A DNA stretch of 64,000 nucleotides, taken from the NCBI RefSeq assembly GCF_041153465.1, contig NZ_CP154858.1:1426001-1490000 (forward strand), in the 5' to 3' direction. Made by a program: the position numbers and the translations under genes. Each line of letters begins with the position of its first letter. The first letter of the stretch is position 1. The notes under the pieces were generated by a model that was given only the letters and a program-made list of their open reading frames with translations, was not told the origin of the DNA and did not search any database. The DNA is from Thermohahella caldifontis (GTDB taxonomy: Bacteria > Pseudomonadota > Gammaproteobacteria > Pseudomonadales > Oleiphilaceae). Positions 8,723 through 18,082 of this stretch are shown here, one piece after another.

Positions 8723-9595
8723 TTATTTGCCGCCGTTGTTCTTCAGATAGCGCAGGAAGTCGCTGTCCGGTTCGAGCACCAGCAGGTCATCCTTGCTGCT
8801 GAAGGCATTCTCATAGGCACTCAGTGAACGGTAGAAGCGGTAGAACTCCTTGTCCTGATTGAACGCATCGGCGTAAATCTGTGCCGCGATGGCATCCCCT
8901 TCACCGCGAATCTTTTCCGCATCCCGGGTGGCTTCGGCGATGATGATGCGCGCCTGGCGATCCGCATCCGCACGGATACCTTCTGCCAGCTGCTCACCCT
9001 TGGAGCGATGCTCCTGAGCCTGCTTGCGCCGTTCGGATTCCATCCGGCGGTAGACCGAGTCACTGACCTTGGGCGGCAGATCAATCGCCTTCACCCGGAT
9101 ATCCAGAATCTTGATCCCGAAGTCAGCCTGGGCAATGCGGTCCATGCTGGTGGTCAGCTCTTCCATCAGCTCTTCGCGCTGGCCGGCAATGACCTCATGC
9201 ATGGTGCGCTTGCCGAACTGGTCACGCAGACCATTGTCGATGCGCGATTCCAGCAGCAGCATGGCCTTGCGCTCGTCACCGGTGGTGGTGCGATAGTACT
9301 TGGCCACGTCCACGATCTGCCAGGTGCTGTAGGCATCCACGGCCAGCGGCTTCTTCTCGTTGGTGAGATAGGTCTTGGTGGGGAAATCCATGGCCAGCAC
9401 GCGTACGTCGAACTGCAGAATCTCGTGCATCACCGGCACCCGCAGGTGAAGTCCGGGCTGAATGTTGTCTTCCACCAGTTCACCAAAGCGCAGCTTCACG
9501 GCACGGTGAGTTTCCGGCACCACATAGATGATCTGGCTGGTGACCAAAGCAATCACGAGCAGCCCGAGCAAAATACCTGTCAGTCGATTACTCAT
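8723..9595 (-). CDS. hflC: HflC, FtsH-protease regulator (SPFH protein)
   Basis: 290 residues with one N-terminal membrane anchor (about residues 5-25) and a periplasmic SPFH/band 7 domain; the helical tail region has the AEGIRADADRQARIIIAEATRDAEKIRGEGDA-type coiled coil seen in HflC. It forms a large complex with HflK around the membrane protease FtsH and modulates its access to substrates. Only 2 bp separate it from hflK, so the two are translated together. Length and ends match the family. Confidence 0.96.
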   Translation of the reverse strand: MSNRLTGILLGLLVIALVTSQIIYVVPETHRAVKLRFGELVEDNIQPGLHLRVPVMHEILQFDVRVLAMDFPTKTYLTNEKKPLAVDAYSTWQIVDVAKYYRTTTGDERKAMLLLESRIDNGLRDQFGKRTMHEVIAGQREELMEELTTSMDRIAQADFGIKILDIRVKAIDLPPKVSDSVYRRMESERRKQAQEHRSKGEQLAEGIRADADRQARIIIAEATRDAEKIRGEGDAIAAQIYADAFNQDKEFYRFYRSLSAYENAFSSKDDLLVLEPDSDFLRYLKNNGGK

Positions 9596-9597
9596 GT

Positions 9598-10746
9598 TCA
9601 GCCTCCTCGTCTCAGCAGCCGGCTTGCACCGGATTCAAGGTTACGCACCGGTTGTTGCAGGACATCGGATGAATCGCCCTGAATACGTCCCGGATTGGTT
9701 TGTCCGGCATCGGTACTGCCCGAACGGAGCTTGTCCAGCGGCAGATAGATCAGGCTGTTGCCCTGCTTCTGGTCCACCAGCACCTTGCTGGTGCGAGAGA
9801 GCACGGTTTCCATCGTGTCAATGTAGAGACGCTCACGGGTGACATCGGGCGCAGTCTTGTAAACAGCCAGCACTTTCAGGAAACGCGACACCTGACCTTC
9901 GGCGCGGGCAATCACGGCAGCCTTGTAACCGTTGGCCTCTTCCTTCACACGCTGGGCCTGACCACGGGCCTCGGGCACGATCTTGTTGCGATACGCTTCG
10001 GCTTCGTTCACCACCCGCTGCTCGTCCTCCTTGGCGCGCTGAACATCCTCGAACGCGGCCTGTACGGCACGCGGCGGCTGTGCATCATTGATGTTCACCT
10101 GACGCACTTCGATACCGGCGCCATAAAAATCAAGATATTCCTGCAGCCGCTGCTTGACCTTGGCGGCGAGAATCTCGCGCCCTTCGGTCAGCACCTGATC
10201 CATTTCCGTGCTCCCCACTTCATGGCGCAGCGCACTGTCAATGGCAAAGACGAGCGTCCCCTGAGGGTCACGGATATGCAGGGCGTACTGCTTGAGATCG
10301 CGAATGAGATACTGAACCGTCAGATCAATATCGACGATGTTCTCGTCTTCGGTCAGCATGTGGCCCTTTTTCTTCTGGGTCTTGACGGACGTGACGTCTT
10401 CAATGATCACCTTGTCCACGATGGGAATGCGAAAGCGCAGACCCGGACCTACCGTATTGAGGTACTTGCCCAGCCGCAATACCACGGCCTGCTCGGTGGC
10501 ATCCACCCTGTAGACCGAGTTGTAGCCCAGCAGTATGACAAGCAGGATCACGATGAGTGCGCCGATGCCGCCTGCCGCAGCGTTGTTGCCACCGCCGCTG
10601 CTGCCATTGCCCTTGCCGCCGCCAAACAGGCCGCCGAGCTTGTTCAGCGCCTTGCGAATGACTTCATCCAGATCGGGCGGTCCATCGTTACGACGCCCGC
10701 CACCCCATGGATCCTGATCGTTCTTGCCTGGTCCATCCCAAGCCAT
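9598..10746 (-). CDS. hflK: HflK, FtsH-protease regulator (SPFH protein)
   Basis: 382 residues. A Gly-rich, cytosolic N-terminus (MAWDGPGKNDQDPWGGG) precedes one membrane helix near residue 65-85 (GALIVILLVILLGY), then the SPFH domain starting RVDATEQAVVLRLGKY, and a coiled-coil tail with the family motif REEANGYK-like (KEEANGYKAAVIARAEGQ). It is the HflC partner in the FtsH-HflKC complex. It sits 43 bp after hflX in the hfq-hflX-hflK-hflC series. Confidence 0.96.
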   Translation of the reverse strand: MAWDGPGKNDQDPWGGGRRNDGPPDLDEVIRKALNKLGGLFGGGKGNGSSGGGNNAAAGGIGALIVILLVILLGYNSVYRVDATEQAVVLRLGKYLNTVGPGLRFRIPIVDKVIIEDVTSVKTQKKKGHMLTEDENIVDIDLTVQYLIRDLKQYALHIRDPQGTLVFAIDSALRHEVGSTEMDQVLTEGREILAAKVKQRLQEYLDFYGAGIEVRQVNINDAQPPRAVQAAFEDVQRAKEDEQRVVNEAEAYRNKIVPEARGQAQRVKEEANGYKAAVIARAEGQVSRFLKVLAVYKTAPDVTRERLYIDTMETVLSRTSKVLVDQKQGNSLIYLPLDKLRSGSTDAGQTNPGRIQGDSSDVLQQPVRNLESGASRLLRRGG

Positions 10747-10789
10747 AAGACTCCCCTTTTTCGTTTTTCTCAGTTTTCCGGAATGAGTG

Positions 10790-12109
10790 CTAGTCTAGGC
10801 CGCCCACCACAGGAGGACAACCGTCCAGCAGGAATTCCGCCGGATCGACGGCCTGCTGGCGCAGAATCTGGTTCCAGTCTGCCAGAGGCAGGCGGACATG
10901 CAACAGGTATTCGCCCTGTTCACCATAATTTTCAGTAAGAATTGCCCGCGCTTCATGCAATCTGGCACGAAACCGTGCATGCGACGGCGGCAGTCGCAGC
11001 CAGCCTTCAAAGGTTGCCACGGCCAGCCGCTCCTGAATCGCCCGTGCGAGCAGATCCAGCCCTTCGCCGGTTCTGGCGGACACCCAGACACGTGAGGCCC
11101 GCCCGGCTTCGTCCCGGTCAATCCGCGGACCGCCGAAATCTTCCAGCAGATCCGTCTTGTTGTAGACCATCAATACCGGCACGTCATGGGCGTCAATTTC
11201 CTCGAGCACGCTATTGACCTGCTCGATGTTGTCCCGCCGGCGGGGATCGGCCGCATCGATCACGTGCAGCAGTAGCGAGGCACTGACCGTTTCCTCGAGC
11301 GTTGCGCGGAAGGCATCGACCAGCTTGTGAGGCAGGTGACGGATGAAGCCGACCGTATCGGCAAAGATCACCGGCCCCACATTCTCCACTTCCAGACGGC
11401 GGAGTGTGGGGTCAAGGGTCGCAAAGAGCTGATTGGCCGCATAGACATCGGCGGAGGTGAGCGCATTGAACAGCGTCGATTTGCCGGCGTTGGTATACCC
11501 CACCAGCGAGACGGTCGGTACATCCGCACGCTTGCGGGCACGACGGCCCTGCTCGCGCTGGCGGCGCACCTTGTCCAGCCGCTTGTTCAGGGTTTTGATG
11601 CGCTCCCTGAGCAGTCGCCGGTCCGTTTCCAGCTGGGTTTCCCCCGGCCCGCGCAGACCGATCCCCCCTTTCTGCCGCTCCAGGTGTGTCCAGCCACGGA
11701 CCAGACGGGTGGACAAGTGCTCCAGCTGCGCCAGCTCCACCTGCAGCTTGCCTTCGTGGGTCCGGGCACGCTGGGCAAAAATGTCGAGGATCAGGCCAAT
11801 GCGATCCAGCACGCGGCACTTGAGCTCACCCTCCAGATTGCGCTCCTGGGAGGGGCTGAGGGCATGATTGAAGATGACCACATCAGCCTCGTGCAGACCG
11901 ATGGCCTCGCGAATTTCCTCCACCTTGCCTTCGCCCACAAAGGTTCTCGGGCTGGGCATGCGCCGGCTGCCGGTAATGAGCACGACAGGCTCCACACCGG
12001 CAGAAGTCACCAGTTCGGTAAATTCGCGGGGATCTTCGCGATCCTTGTCTTCCTGCATGTCGAGGTGAACGAGCACGGCACGTTCACCTCCTTCGGGACG
12101 TTCAAACAA
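10790..12109 (-). CDS. hflX: ribosome-associated GTPase HflX
   Basis: 439 residues. The N-terminal HflX domain holds FVGEGKVEEI, FNHALSPSQERNLE and GIGLRGPGETQLETDRR (Gly-rich region before the coiled coil). The GTPase domain has G1 GYTNAGKSTLFN, G3 DTVGFIRHLPH and G4 NKTDLL. HflX splits stalled 70S ribosomes, particularly after heat shock. The start MFERPEGGERAVLVHLD matches the usual N-terminus. It is 22 bp after hfq, the standard order. Confidence 0.96.
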   Translation of the reverse strand: MFERPEGGERAVLVHLDMQEDKDREDPREFTELVTSAGVEPVVLITGSRRMPSPRTFVGEGKVEEIREAIGLHEADVVIFNHALSPSQERNLEGELKCRVLDRIGLILDIFAQRARTHEGKLQVELAQLEHLSTRLVRGWTHLERQKGGIGLRGPGETQLETDRRLLRERIKTLNKRLDKVRRQREQGRRARKRADVPTVSLVGYTNAGKSTLFNALTSADVYAANQLFATLDPTLRRLEVENVGPVIFADTVGFIRHLPHKLVDAFRATLEETVSASLLLHVIDAADPRRRDNIEQVNSVLEEIDAHDVPVLMVYNKTDLLEDFGGPRIDRDEAGRASRVWVSARTGEGLDLLARAIQERLAVATFEGWLRLPPSHARFRARLHEARAILTENYGEQGEYLLHVRLPLADWNQILRQQAVDPAEFLLDGCPPVVGGLD

Positions 12110-12131
12110 GTTGAGGCGTGTTTCCTGTCAG

Positions 12132-12383
12132 TCAGCCTGCGCTGGCTTCATCTTCAGCCTGGCCGGGCTGGGGCAGGCGCACATTGCGCGCCGGAACAAC
12201 CGTTGAGATCGCGTGCTTGTACACCATCTGGCTGACCGTATTCTTCAGCAGGATGACAAATTGGTCGAATGATTCAATCTGACCTTGCAGCTTGATTCCG
12301 TTGACCAGAAAAATGGATACGGGAACGCGTTCCTTACGCAGCGCATTCAGGTAAGGGTCTTGTAATGAGTGCCCTTTTGACAT
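12132..12383 (-). CDS. hfq: RNA chaperone Hfq
   Basis: 83 residues. Sm1 motif region LQDPYLNALRKERVPVSIFLVNGIKLQG, with Q8-type and F42-type positions present (SFDQFVILLKN), and the Sm2 motif QMVYKHAISTVVP are all intact. Hexameric Hfq pairs small RNAs with mRNAs. The acidic C-terminal tail (AEDEASAG) is short, as in pseudomonads. The ribosome site AGGAG lies just before the ATG. A TATACT -10-like box is at 12461-12466 (minus strand), about 80 nt upstream. Confidence 0.98.
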   Translation of the reverse strand: MSKGHSLQDPYLNALRKERVPVSIFLVNGIKLQGQIESFDQFVILLKNTVSQMVYKHAISTVVPARNVRLPQPGQAEDEASAG

Positions 12384-12497
12384 CAGTATTCTCCTGTTTA
12401 TTATCGAGGTTAACCAAAAGATGAGGTGCAGGAAACGAAATCCAAGCCGTTCAGCCAGATAGTATAACGGGCCAGCACGATTTGACCTAGTACGTGT

Positions 12498-13484
12498 TTA
12501 TACAATTTTACCGGTTTGTCGAAGAATTTCGATTACCCGGTAGTAATTTTTCTCCGTTCCGTCATCCGTATCCAGCCAGTGCACGTCCGGCCAGCGCCTC
12601 AGCCAGGTCAGTTGGCGCCGGGCCAGTTGCCGTGTTGCAGCGATTCCCTTCTCCCTGGCCGCCTCCAGAGTGGTCAGGCCACTGACGTAATCCCACATCT
12701 GCCGGTAGCCTACCGCACGTACGGAAGGCAGATCGGCATGCAGATCGCCCCGTGCGTGCAACCGCCTCACTTCGTCCTCAAAGCCCGCTGCCAGCATGAG
12801 ATCGAACCTCTGTGCAATACGGGCGTGCAGCGCCGCCCGGTCGGCCGGCGCAATGGCCAGGTTCAGAACCGGCCAGGGCAGCCCCGGCGTTGCGTCCTGC
12901 TTCCAGGCCGGGCCACCTGCCTGCCCGGCCTGATCGGCCCAGAATGCGGAGAGGGGCCTGCCGGTCAGGCGATAGACCTCAAGCGCCCGCTGAATGCGCT
13001 GCCGGTTGTTGGGGTGCATCCCGGCTGCGGCGACCGGATCCACGCTGGCCAACTCGGCATGAAGCGCCGGCCATCCCCTTTCCGCCGCCTCGGCTTCAAT
13101 CGCGGCCCGCACCCGCTCGTCGGCCGGCGGGAGATCCGATATGCCCTGCGCCAGCGCCTTGAAATACATGGCCGTCCCGCCAACCAGGACGGGCAGTTCC
13201 CCCGCATCCAGTGCGGACTGGATGCAGGCCAGCGCATCCTCGCGAAATTCGGCAGCCGAATAAGGTACAGCCGGATCACGGATATCAATCAGGGCATGGG
13301 GCGCCCTCGCCAGCACTTCCGGCTCGGGCTTGGCCGAGCCGATGTCCATGCCGCGATAGACCATGACCGAGTCCACGCTGATCAGACGACAAGGCAGCGC
13401 ATCGTGGAGCGCGATTGCCAGATCAGTCTTGCCCGAAGCGGTTGGCCCCATGAGAAAGATGACACAAGGTTCGGCCAGCTGCAT
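12498..13484 (-). CDS. miaA: tRNA dimethylallyltransferase MiaA
   Basis: About 328 residues. It adds the dimethylallyl group to A37 of tRNAs reading UNN codons. P-loop GPTASGKTDLAIALHD, DSVMVYRGMDIGSAKP and the family motif LVGGTAMYFKALAQG are visible, and PNNRQRIQRALEVYRLTG marks the insertion region. The start is set at 13484 because its ATG shares one base with the mutL stop (TGATG), indicating translational coupling; the in-frame upstream extension is inside mutL. Confidence 0.96.
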   Translation of the reverse strand: MQLAEPCVIFLMGPTASGKTDLAIALHDALPCRLISVDSVMVYRGMDIGSAKPEPEVLARAPHALIDIRDPAVPYSAAEFREDALACIQSALDAGELPVLVGGTAMYFKALAQGISDLPPADERVRAAIEAEAAERGWPALHAELASVDPVAAAGMHPNNRQRIQRALEVYRLTGRPLSAFWADQAGQAGGPAWKQDATPGLPWPVLNLAIAPADRAALHARIAQRFDLMLAAGFEDEVRRLHARGDLHADLPSVRAVGYRQMWDYVSGLTTLEAAREKGIAATRQLARRQLTWLRRWPDVHWLDTDDGTEKNYYRVIEILRQTGKIV

Positions 13485-15379
13485 CAACGGCCCCGCATGA
13501 ACAGTTTGTCCAGTTCGGCCAGACTGAGCTCGAACCAGGTCGGCCGGCCATGATTGCATTGTCCGGAACGCTCGGTGGCTTCCATATCCCGCAGCAAGGC
13601 GTTCATCTCGGGCACGGTCAGCCGGCGATTGGCGCGGACTGCGCCATGACAGGCCATGGTACCCAGCAGTGTGTTGATGCGGTTTTCCACTTCGCCACTG
13701 GCACCATGCTCGGCCAGTTCTTCCAGCACCGCACGGGCCAGATCTGCCACATCACTGTTGGCCAGCACCGCAGGCACCTTGCGAACAATCACCGACTCAT
13801 CACCTGCAGGCTGAATGTCCAGCCCGAGGGTGGCCAGCAACTCCGCCTCCTGCTCCGCGGCTTCCACCGCGCGCAAGGACACGGGAACACTGACCGGCAC
13901 CAGCAGCGGCTGGGAAACGATACCCTCCTGATGCCAGGCTGTTTTCATGCGTTCATAGACGATGCGTTCGTGCGCGGCGTGCATGTCCACCACGATCAGC
14001 CCGCGCGCAGACTGAGCAAGAATGTAGATGCCGTGCAGCTGGGCGATGGCATAACCCAGCGGCGGTACGTCTGCCTGTGCGCCGTTGCCGCCGGCTTCGT
14101 CCACCCGGGCTGGCGGACTGCTGAAGCTCTGCGGCCGCGCTTCCGAGACGCCCTCATCCCCACGATCATCCTGCCGGTCGCGGACCCCATAAAGCGCACC
14201 GAAACCCTGTTGCTGGGCCGGCCCGAAGCCCGCTCCCCTTTCGGTTCTCAGGGGCAGCGCAGTCTGGATGCGCGGCGGCGCCGCCGGACTGGCGCCAGAA
14301 GCCGGCGCTGCAGATGCCATCGCCGGGACCGCAGGATCGATATACGTGACCTGATCTGCCGGTGATACCTGGCCGGCCCGGGTTTCCGCCAGCGCCCGGT
14401 GCAGCGAGCGGAAGAGAAAATCATGAACCTGCCGCCCTTCCCGGAACCGGACTTCGTGCTTGGTGGGGTGGACATTGACATCAACAATCGCGGGGTCAAT
14501 CTCGAGCGACAACACAAACGCCGGATGACGACCATGGTAGAGCACGTCCTGATAAGCCTGACGGATGGCGTGCGCGATGAGTTTATCCCGGATCACCCGG
14601 CCATTGACGAAGAAATACTGCATGTCCGCCTGCGCCCTGGAAAAGGATGGCCGGGCCACCCAACCCTGCAGGATCATGCCGGATGCCGACACGTCAATGG
14701 GCAGCGCCGCTTCCATGAAGCCCCGTCCCACCAGCTGGGCGATCCGCTGGGCACGGAGGGCATCATTTCCGGCCTGCCGCACCTGCAGCGTCACCTTGCC
14801 ATTGTGCCGCAAAGTGAACCCCACGCGCGGACGCGACAGGGCCTGACGCTTCACCACCTCCTCCAGATGCCCGTACTCGGTTTTTTCGGTCCGCAGGAAC
14901 TTTCTTCTTGCCGGTGTATTGTAGAACAGATCCCGCACTTCCACGGTGGTACCGACCTGATGCGCCGCAGGCCTGAGCTCCGGCTTCATTTCCCGTCCGG
15001 CCACGGCAATGGACCAGGCTTCATCCGATCCTTCCGCACGAGAGGTCAGCGTGAGACGCGAAACGGAGGCAATGGAGGCCAGCGCCTCGCCCCGGAAACC
15101 CAGTGTGGCCACGGCCTCCAGATCTTCCAGCGACAGGATCTTGCTGGTGGCATGGCGACTGAGGGCCAGGGGCAGATCATCCTTTTCGATGCCGCAGCCG
15201 TTGTCCCGTATCCGCATGAGCTTGATGCCGCCCTGCTCGATATCGATATCAATCTGAGTCGCCCCGGCATCCAGCGCGTTCTCCACCAGTTCCTTGATGA
15301 CGGATGCAGGCCGCTCCACCACCTCCCCGGCGGCAATCTGATTGGCAAGACGGGTATCCAGAACGTGTATTTTCGACAT
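13484..15379 (-). CDS. mutL: DNA mismatch repair protein MutL, endonuclease type
   Basis: 631 residues from ATG 15379 (MSKIHVLD). The GHKL ATPase motifs are KELVENALDAGATQ, DNGCGIEKDDL and TLGFRGEALASI. A proline-rich variable linker (about 340-430) is followed by the dimerisation domain. This contains D-M-H-A-A-H-E-R-I-V-Y-E, the DQHA(X)2E(X)4E nicking motif with Met in place of Gln, plus MACHGAVRA and CNHGRP, so it is an endonuclease-type MutL as in pseudomonads rather than the E. coli type. The Met change should be checked against relatives. It overlaps miaA by one base. Confidence 0.96.
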   Translation of the reverse strand: MSKIHVLDTRLANQIAAGEVVERPASVIKELVENALDAGATQIDIDIEQGGIKLMRIRDNGCGIEKDDLPLALSRHATSKILSLEDLEAVATLGFRGEALASIASVSRLTLTSRAEGSDEAWSIAVAGREMKPELRPAAHQVGTTVEVRDLFYNTPARRKFLRTEKTEYGHLEEVVKRQALSRPRVGFTLRHNGKVTLQVRQAGNDALRAQRIAQLVGRGFMEAALPIDVSASGMILQGWVARPSFSRAQADMQYFFVNGRVIRDKLIAHAIRQAYQDVLYHGRHPAFVLSLEIDPAIVDVNVHPTKHEVRFREGRQVHDFLFRSLHRALAETRAGQVSPADQVTYIDPAVPAMASAAPASGASPAAPPRIQTALPLRTERGAGFGPAQQQGFGALYGVRDRQDDRGDEGVSEARPQSFSSPPARVDEAGGNGAQADVPPLGYAIAQLHGIYILAQSARGLIVVDMHAAHERIVYERMKTAWHQEGIVSQPLLVPVSVPVSLRAVEAAEQEAELLATLGLDIQPAGDESVIVRKVPAVLANSDVADLARAVLEELAEHGASGEVENRINTLLGTMACHGAVRANRRLTVPEMNALLRDMEATERSGQCNHGRPTWFELSLAELDKLFMRGR

Positions 15380-15522
15380 GATGCACCTTGTGTTTGCGCG
15401 TATGCTAGCAAAGCCGGGCCCCGGACGCACGGGGCTGACCCGCTTTACGCATACAGAGACGCTTTCAGATGCAAAGGTCAGTGCACAGTTGACTCACGGC
15501 AAACCGCGCGGCCGTGCGCCAC

Positions 15523-15963
15523 CTATGGCTGCAACCGCGCAGCCAGCTGATCAGGCTCTGCCGGTTTCGTATACCGGGCAACCAAATGCCCTTTCGGGTC
15601 ATAAATCAGCAGAACAAAATCCTCGTTACCCAGCAGCCCTGAGGCGACTTCGGTCGCAAGATGATAGCTACCACGGAGCTGACCGTTGCGAAACCCCGGC
15701 ACCAGCATCACCTGCTGATCTTCGAAGTCAAAAGACTGCAGCTTTCCGATCTGCTCCCTGTAGTCACTCGACTCAGGAGAATCACTCAGAACAACAAAGA
15801 CAAAGCGGACATGTTCAGGAAAAGCACAGACTCCGCCCATGCCCCGACTGGTTGCCCACCGCATGGGGCAATCCGCTGCATTCAGGATAACAGGCGGTAC
15901 TTCCGGTGTGTTGGCACATGCCGTCAGGAGAACCAGCACTGACAAGATCAGATAGCGCATCAT
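15523..15963 (-). CDS. small lipoprotein with DUF4174-like thioredoxin-type domain, possible immunity partner
   Basis: 146 residues (or 145 from the second ATG). The signal peptide MMRYLILSVLVLLTAC ends in a lipobox, so the product should be an outer- or inner-membrane lipoprotein facing the periplasm. The remainder (VRFVFVVLSDSPESSDY..., FVLLIYDPKGHLVARYTKP) resembles DUF4174 domains, but the match is from memory and is weak. Its ATG overlaps the stop of the upstream L,D-transpeptidase-like gene (TGATG) with a GGAGG ribosome site inside that gene, so the two are translated together. GC looks lower than in the flanking housekeeping genes. An immunity role is inferred from pairing and location only. 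Confidence 0.7.
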   Translation of the reverse strand: MMRYLILSVLVLLTACANTPEVPPVILNAADCPMRWATSRGMGGVCAFPEHVRFVFVVLSDSPESSDYREQIGKLQSFDFEDQQVMLVPGFRNGQLRGSYHLATEVASGLLGNEDFVLLIYDPKGHLVARYTKPAEPDQLAARLQP

Positions 15964-16343
15964 CTGACCTCCAATATCAGCTTTGCTGTTGCTGGCGTCA
16001 GCTTGATAGCATTGTAAAACCCCGACGTATCTGGCTCAGTAATACCAATACACCCCAAGGTCCCGGGCTTGTTCCCATCGGGATGAATTCCCAAGCGACC
16101 GCCAGTCTTTCCCCGGTCAGTGTCAAAGAGGGGCGTAATGGGCAGAAAAAAACCGTAACCTGTTCTGTCCTTGAATGGTTCGGCAATGGCTGAGGTGTAC
16201 TCGGTAATCTGCTGCCGAGCGACTTTATATAGCCCTGCTGGCAGCGGGCCAAGACCATACGGGCCGCTGACAGCCCGCCAGTACTTGCCCAAAGCCGGCC
16301 ATTCAAGAAGTCGCCTGGATGAGTCGAAAACAAGATCTGCCAC
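15960..16343 (-). CDS. L,D-transpeptidase-like protein (Tlde1/DUF2778-like)
   Basis: 127 residues from GTG 16343, with GGGAG 10 nt upstream. The N-terminus LVFDSSRRLLEWPALG...WRAVSGPYGLGPLPAGLYKV and the C-terminal motif GRLGIHPDGNKPGTLGCIGI (His and Cys of an H...G-T-x-G-C-I active site) match the small L,D-transpeptidase-like fold of Tlde1 and other DUF2778 proteins, which attack or modify peptidoglycan stems. There is no signal peptide, so to reach the periplasm it would need a secretion system or phage-like release. No T6SS gene is nearby. Effector identity is inference; the fold assignment is moderately secure. Confidence 0.72.
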   Translation of the reverse strand: MADLVFDSSRRLLEWPALGKYWRAVSGPYGLGPLPAGLYKVARQQITEYTSAIAEPFKDRTGYGFFLPITPLFDTDRGKTGGRLGIHPDGNKPGTLGCIGITEPDTSGFYNAIKLTPATAKLILEVR

Positions 16344-16633
16344 GAAAAACGTCTCCCTGTTGAGAATTTCCTTTATTTTGGCACCCGGATTTTAGCGCCT
16401 GCCACCGGATACGGCAACGAAGCCCCAGGAAACGGGTATATCCCCTTGACGACCAGCCGGCCTGCTTCCGGAGGCGGCCTCAGGTGCGCGCACCGCAGCC
16501 GCCGGAGGAAGCGGGCCGGCGGGTACGCAAATACCTGTAAGCGGGCACGCAACAGCCACACTTCCCTTTGCGCCGTACGTCCGTCAACGCCATAATACAC
16601 GGTTCCTGTTCCTGAAAGCCTGGGTGGCGGCAG
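16344..16633. other. 290-bp divergent intergenic region
   Basis: Gap between the L,D-transpeptidase-like gene (minus) and mksF (plus). It is AT-rich at the left end and GC-rich in the middle, with short inverted G/C repeats around 16455-16510 (CCGGCCTGCTTCCGG...CCGCCGGAGGAAGCGGGCCGG) that can form an imperfect hairpin. The mksF promoter is at its right end. No further gene is supported. Confidence 0.5.
16568..16596 (+). promoter_or_regulatory. candidate mksF promoter
   Basis: -35 TTGCGC (16568-16573), a 17-bp spacer and -10 CATAAT (16591-16596). It is 38 nt before the mksF ATG and points along the mksFEB operon. The match to sigma70 is fair, not strong. Confidence 0.5.
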
Positions 16634-18082
16634 ATGTTCTTTGAAGGTCCGAGACAACAGTTTTTCAGACCCCTGACGAGCAAGTACCGGGCCTGGACAG
16701 CGGCCTGTCTGGCCCTGCTCTACCGGCAGCTCTATTCCGACATGGCCGAATATGGCCATGCCCTCAGTCGTGAACAGATTCTCGGCATCTTTCAGGAAGC
16801 CATCACCCGCCTGCCCGCTGCCAACGCCGCATTACCCGACGGGGAAGATGATGAACGCCCGCTGCGCACGGAACGCGAGCAGGCGGTCTGGGTGTTCAAT
16901 CAGTTGCGCGAATGCGGCTGGCTGGAAGAAGTGGTGGACGAAGCCACGCTGGACGTGCGTTTCCGCTTTACCCGCGCAGGCCGCCATTTCACCCAACCCT
17001 TCGTGGAGCTGGAAGGCGGCAGCCTGCGCACGCGGCAGCGCAACACGCGCAATACGCGCAACGCCCTGGATGCCTTTCTCCAGCATGGCGAAATCCATGA
17101 TCTGCTGGATGCCCACGAATATTCCGAGCGCATCATCAACGACTTCACGGATGTGATTGCCGAGCTGGAAGACCGCCGCCGCACGCTCATCCGTGAAGTC
17201 AGCGCCGATCAGGACCGTCGCCTGGCAGGGGAGGCCTTTTTCGAATTCATGGAAAAACGCTTTCAGCCCGACATTTCCATTCGCCTCTCCGCTGACAGTG
17301 TCGAAAAATACCGGGATGAGATTCTCGCACTGATCGACCGGATCCGCGCCCAACCCAAGGCCTTCAAGGCCGATGCCGAACGACGACTGAGAGACCTGTT
17401 GCCTGACCAGGTCCGCAAGGGACAGTCACTGCTCTGGCAGATTCTCGACCGGATCGAGCGGCGTCTCAATCACGCCACCGATACCATGCTGCCGGCACTC
17501 AGGGATGCGCTGAGACAGTTTACCCGTCGCGCGGATCTCATCATCCGCCAGATGTCCTACGTGGCCTCCCAGCGCCACACGGATCTGGTCGCGGTCTGCG
17601 AACGACTGCGCGCCAAGCCTGCGACGGAACAGGACACCCTGCTCACACGCATGGGCGAGCGCATGGGCGGTGTCAGCATCGGTCTCGTGGATCCGGCCCG
17701 TGTCAGGCTGAGAGAGCGCAGGCCACCACCTCCCGTCAACACGCGCCTGGAACACCTGCCGGAGGTGGATGACAGCGCGCTGCGGGCGGTGAGCCTGCGC
17801 ATGGCGCTCGACAAGGCCTTCACCATTACCGACGCCCATATCCGGGACTACATCCTGAGTGCACTGGATACGCGCGACCGCATCGACACCGACGAGCTGC
17901 CCGTCCGCACCGCGGCTGACCTGCTCGCACTGACCCACTGCGTGGAGCTGGGTTCGGCCAATGCGCGGCACGATGGCTGGCAGTTCCGCGTGATCCCCTC
18001 CGGCCGGCGCACCCAACGCCCGGGCCTGACTGAAACCGACCATTTTGTAATCGAGGCCGTGCATCCCGATGATGTTGCGTGA
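16634..18082 (+). CDS. mksF: MksF/JetA-type kleisin subunit of SMC complex
   Basis: 482 residues. The N-terminus MFFEGPRQQFFRPLTSKYRAW and the block HRNTRNTRNALDAFL-like (QRNTRNTRNALDAFLQHGEIHDLLDAHEYSERIINDFTDVIAELEDRR) are characteristic of the Wadjet JetA/MksF family. The predicted structure is winged helix, helical neck-binding bundle and C-terminal winged helix: the kleisin that bridges the SMC ATPase heads. It is the first gene of a three-gene operon with mksE (14-nt overlap). Function in either chromosome organisation or plasmid restriction depends on partners; see the mksB entry. Confidence 0.87.
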   Translation: MFFEGPRQQFFRPLTSKYRAWTAACLALLYRQLYSDMAEYGHALSREQILGIFQEAITRLPAANAALPDGEDDERPLRTEREQAVWVFNQLRECGWLEEVVDEATLDVRFRFTRAGRHFTQPFVELEGGSLRTRQRNTRNTRNALDAFLQHGEIHDLLDAHEYSERIINDFTDVIAELEDRRRTLIREVSADQDRRLAGEAFFEFMEKRFQPDISIRLSADSVEKYRDEILALIDRIRAQPKAFKADAERRLRDLLPDQVRKGQSLLWQILDRIERRLNHATDTMLPALRDALRQFTRRADLIIRQMSYVASQRHTDLVAVCERLRAKPATEQDTLLTRMGERMGGVSIGLVDPARVRLRERRPPPPVNTRLEHLPEVDDSALRAVSLRMALDKAFTITDAHIRDYILSALDTRDRIDTDELPVRTAADLLALTHCVELGSANARHDGWQFRVIPSGRRTQRPGLTETDHFVIEAVHPDDVA

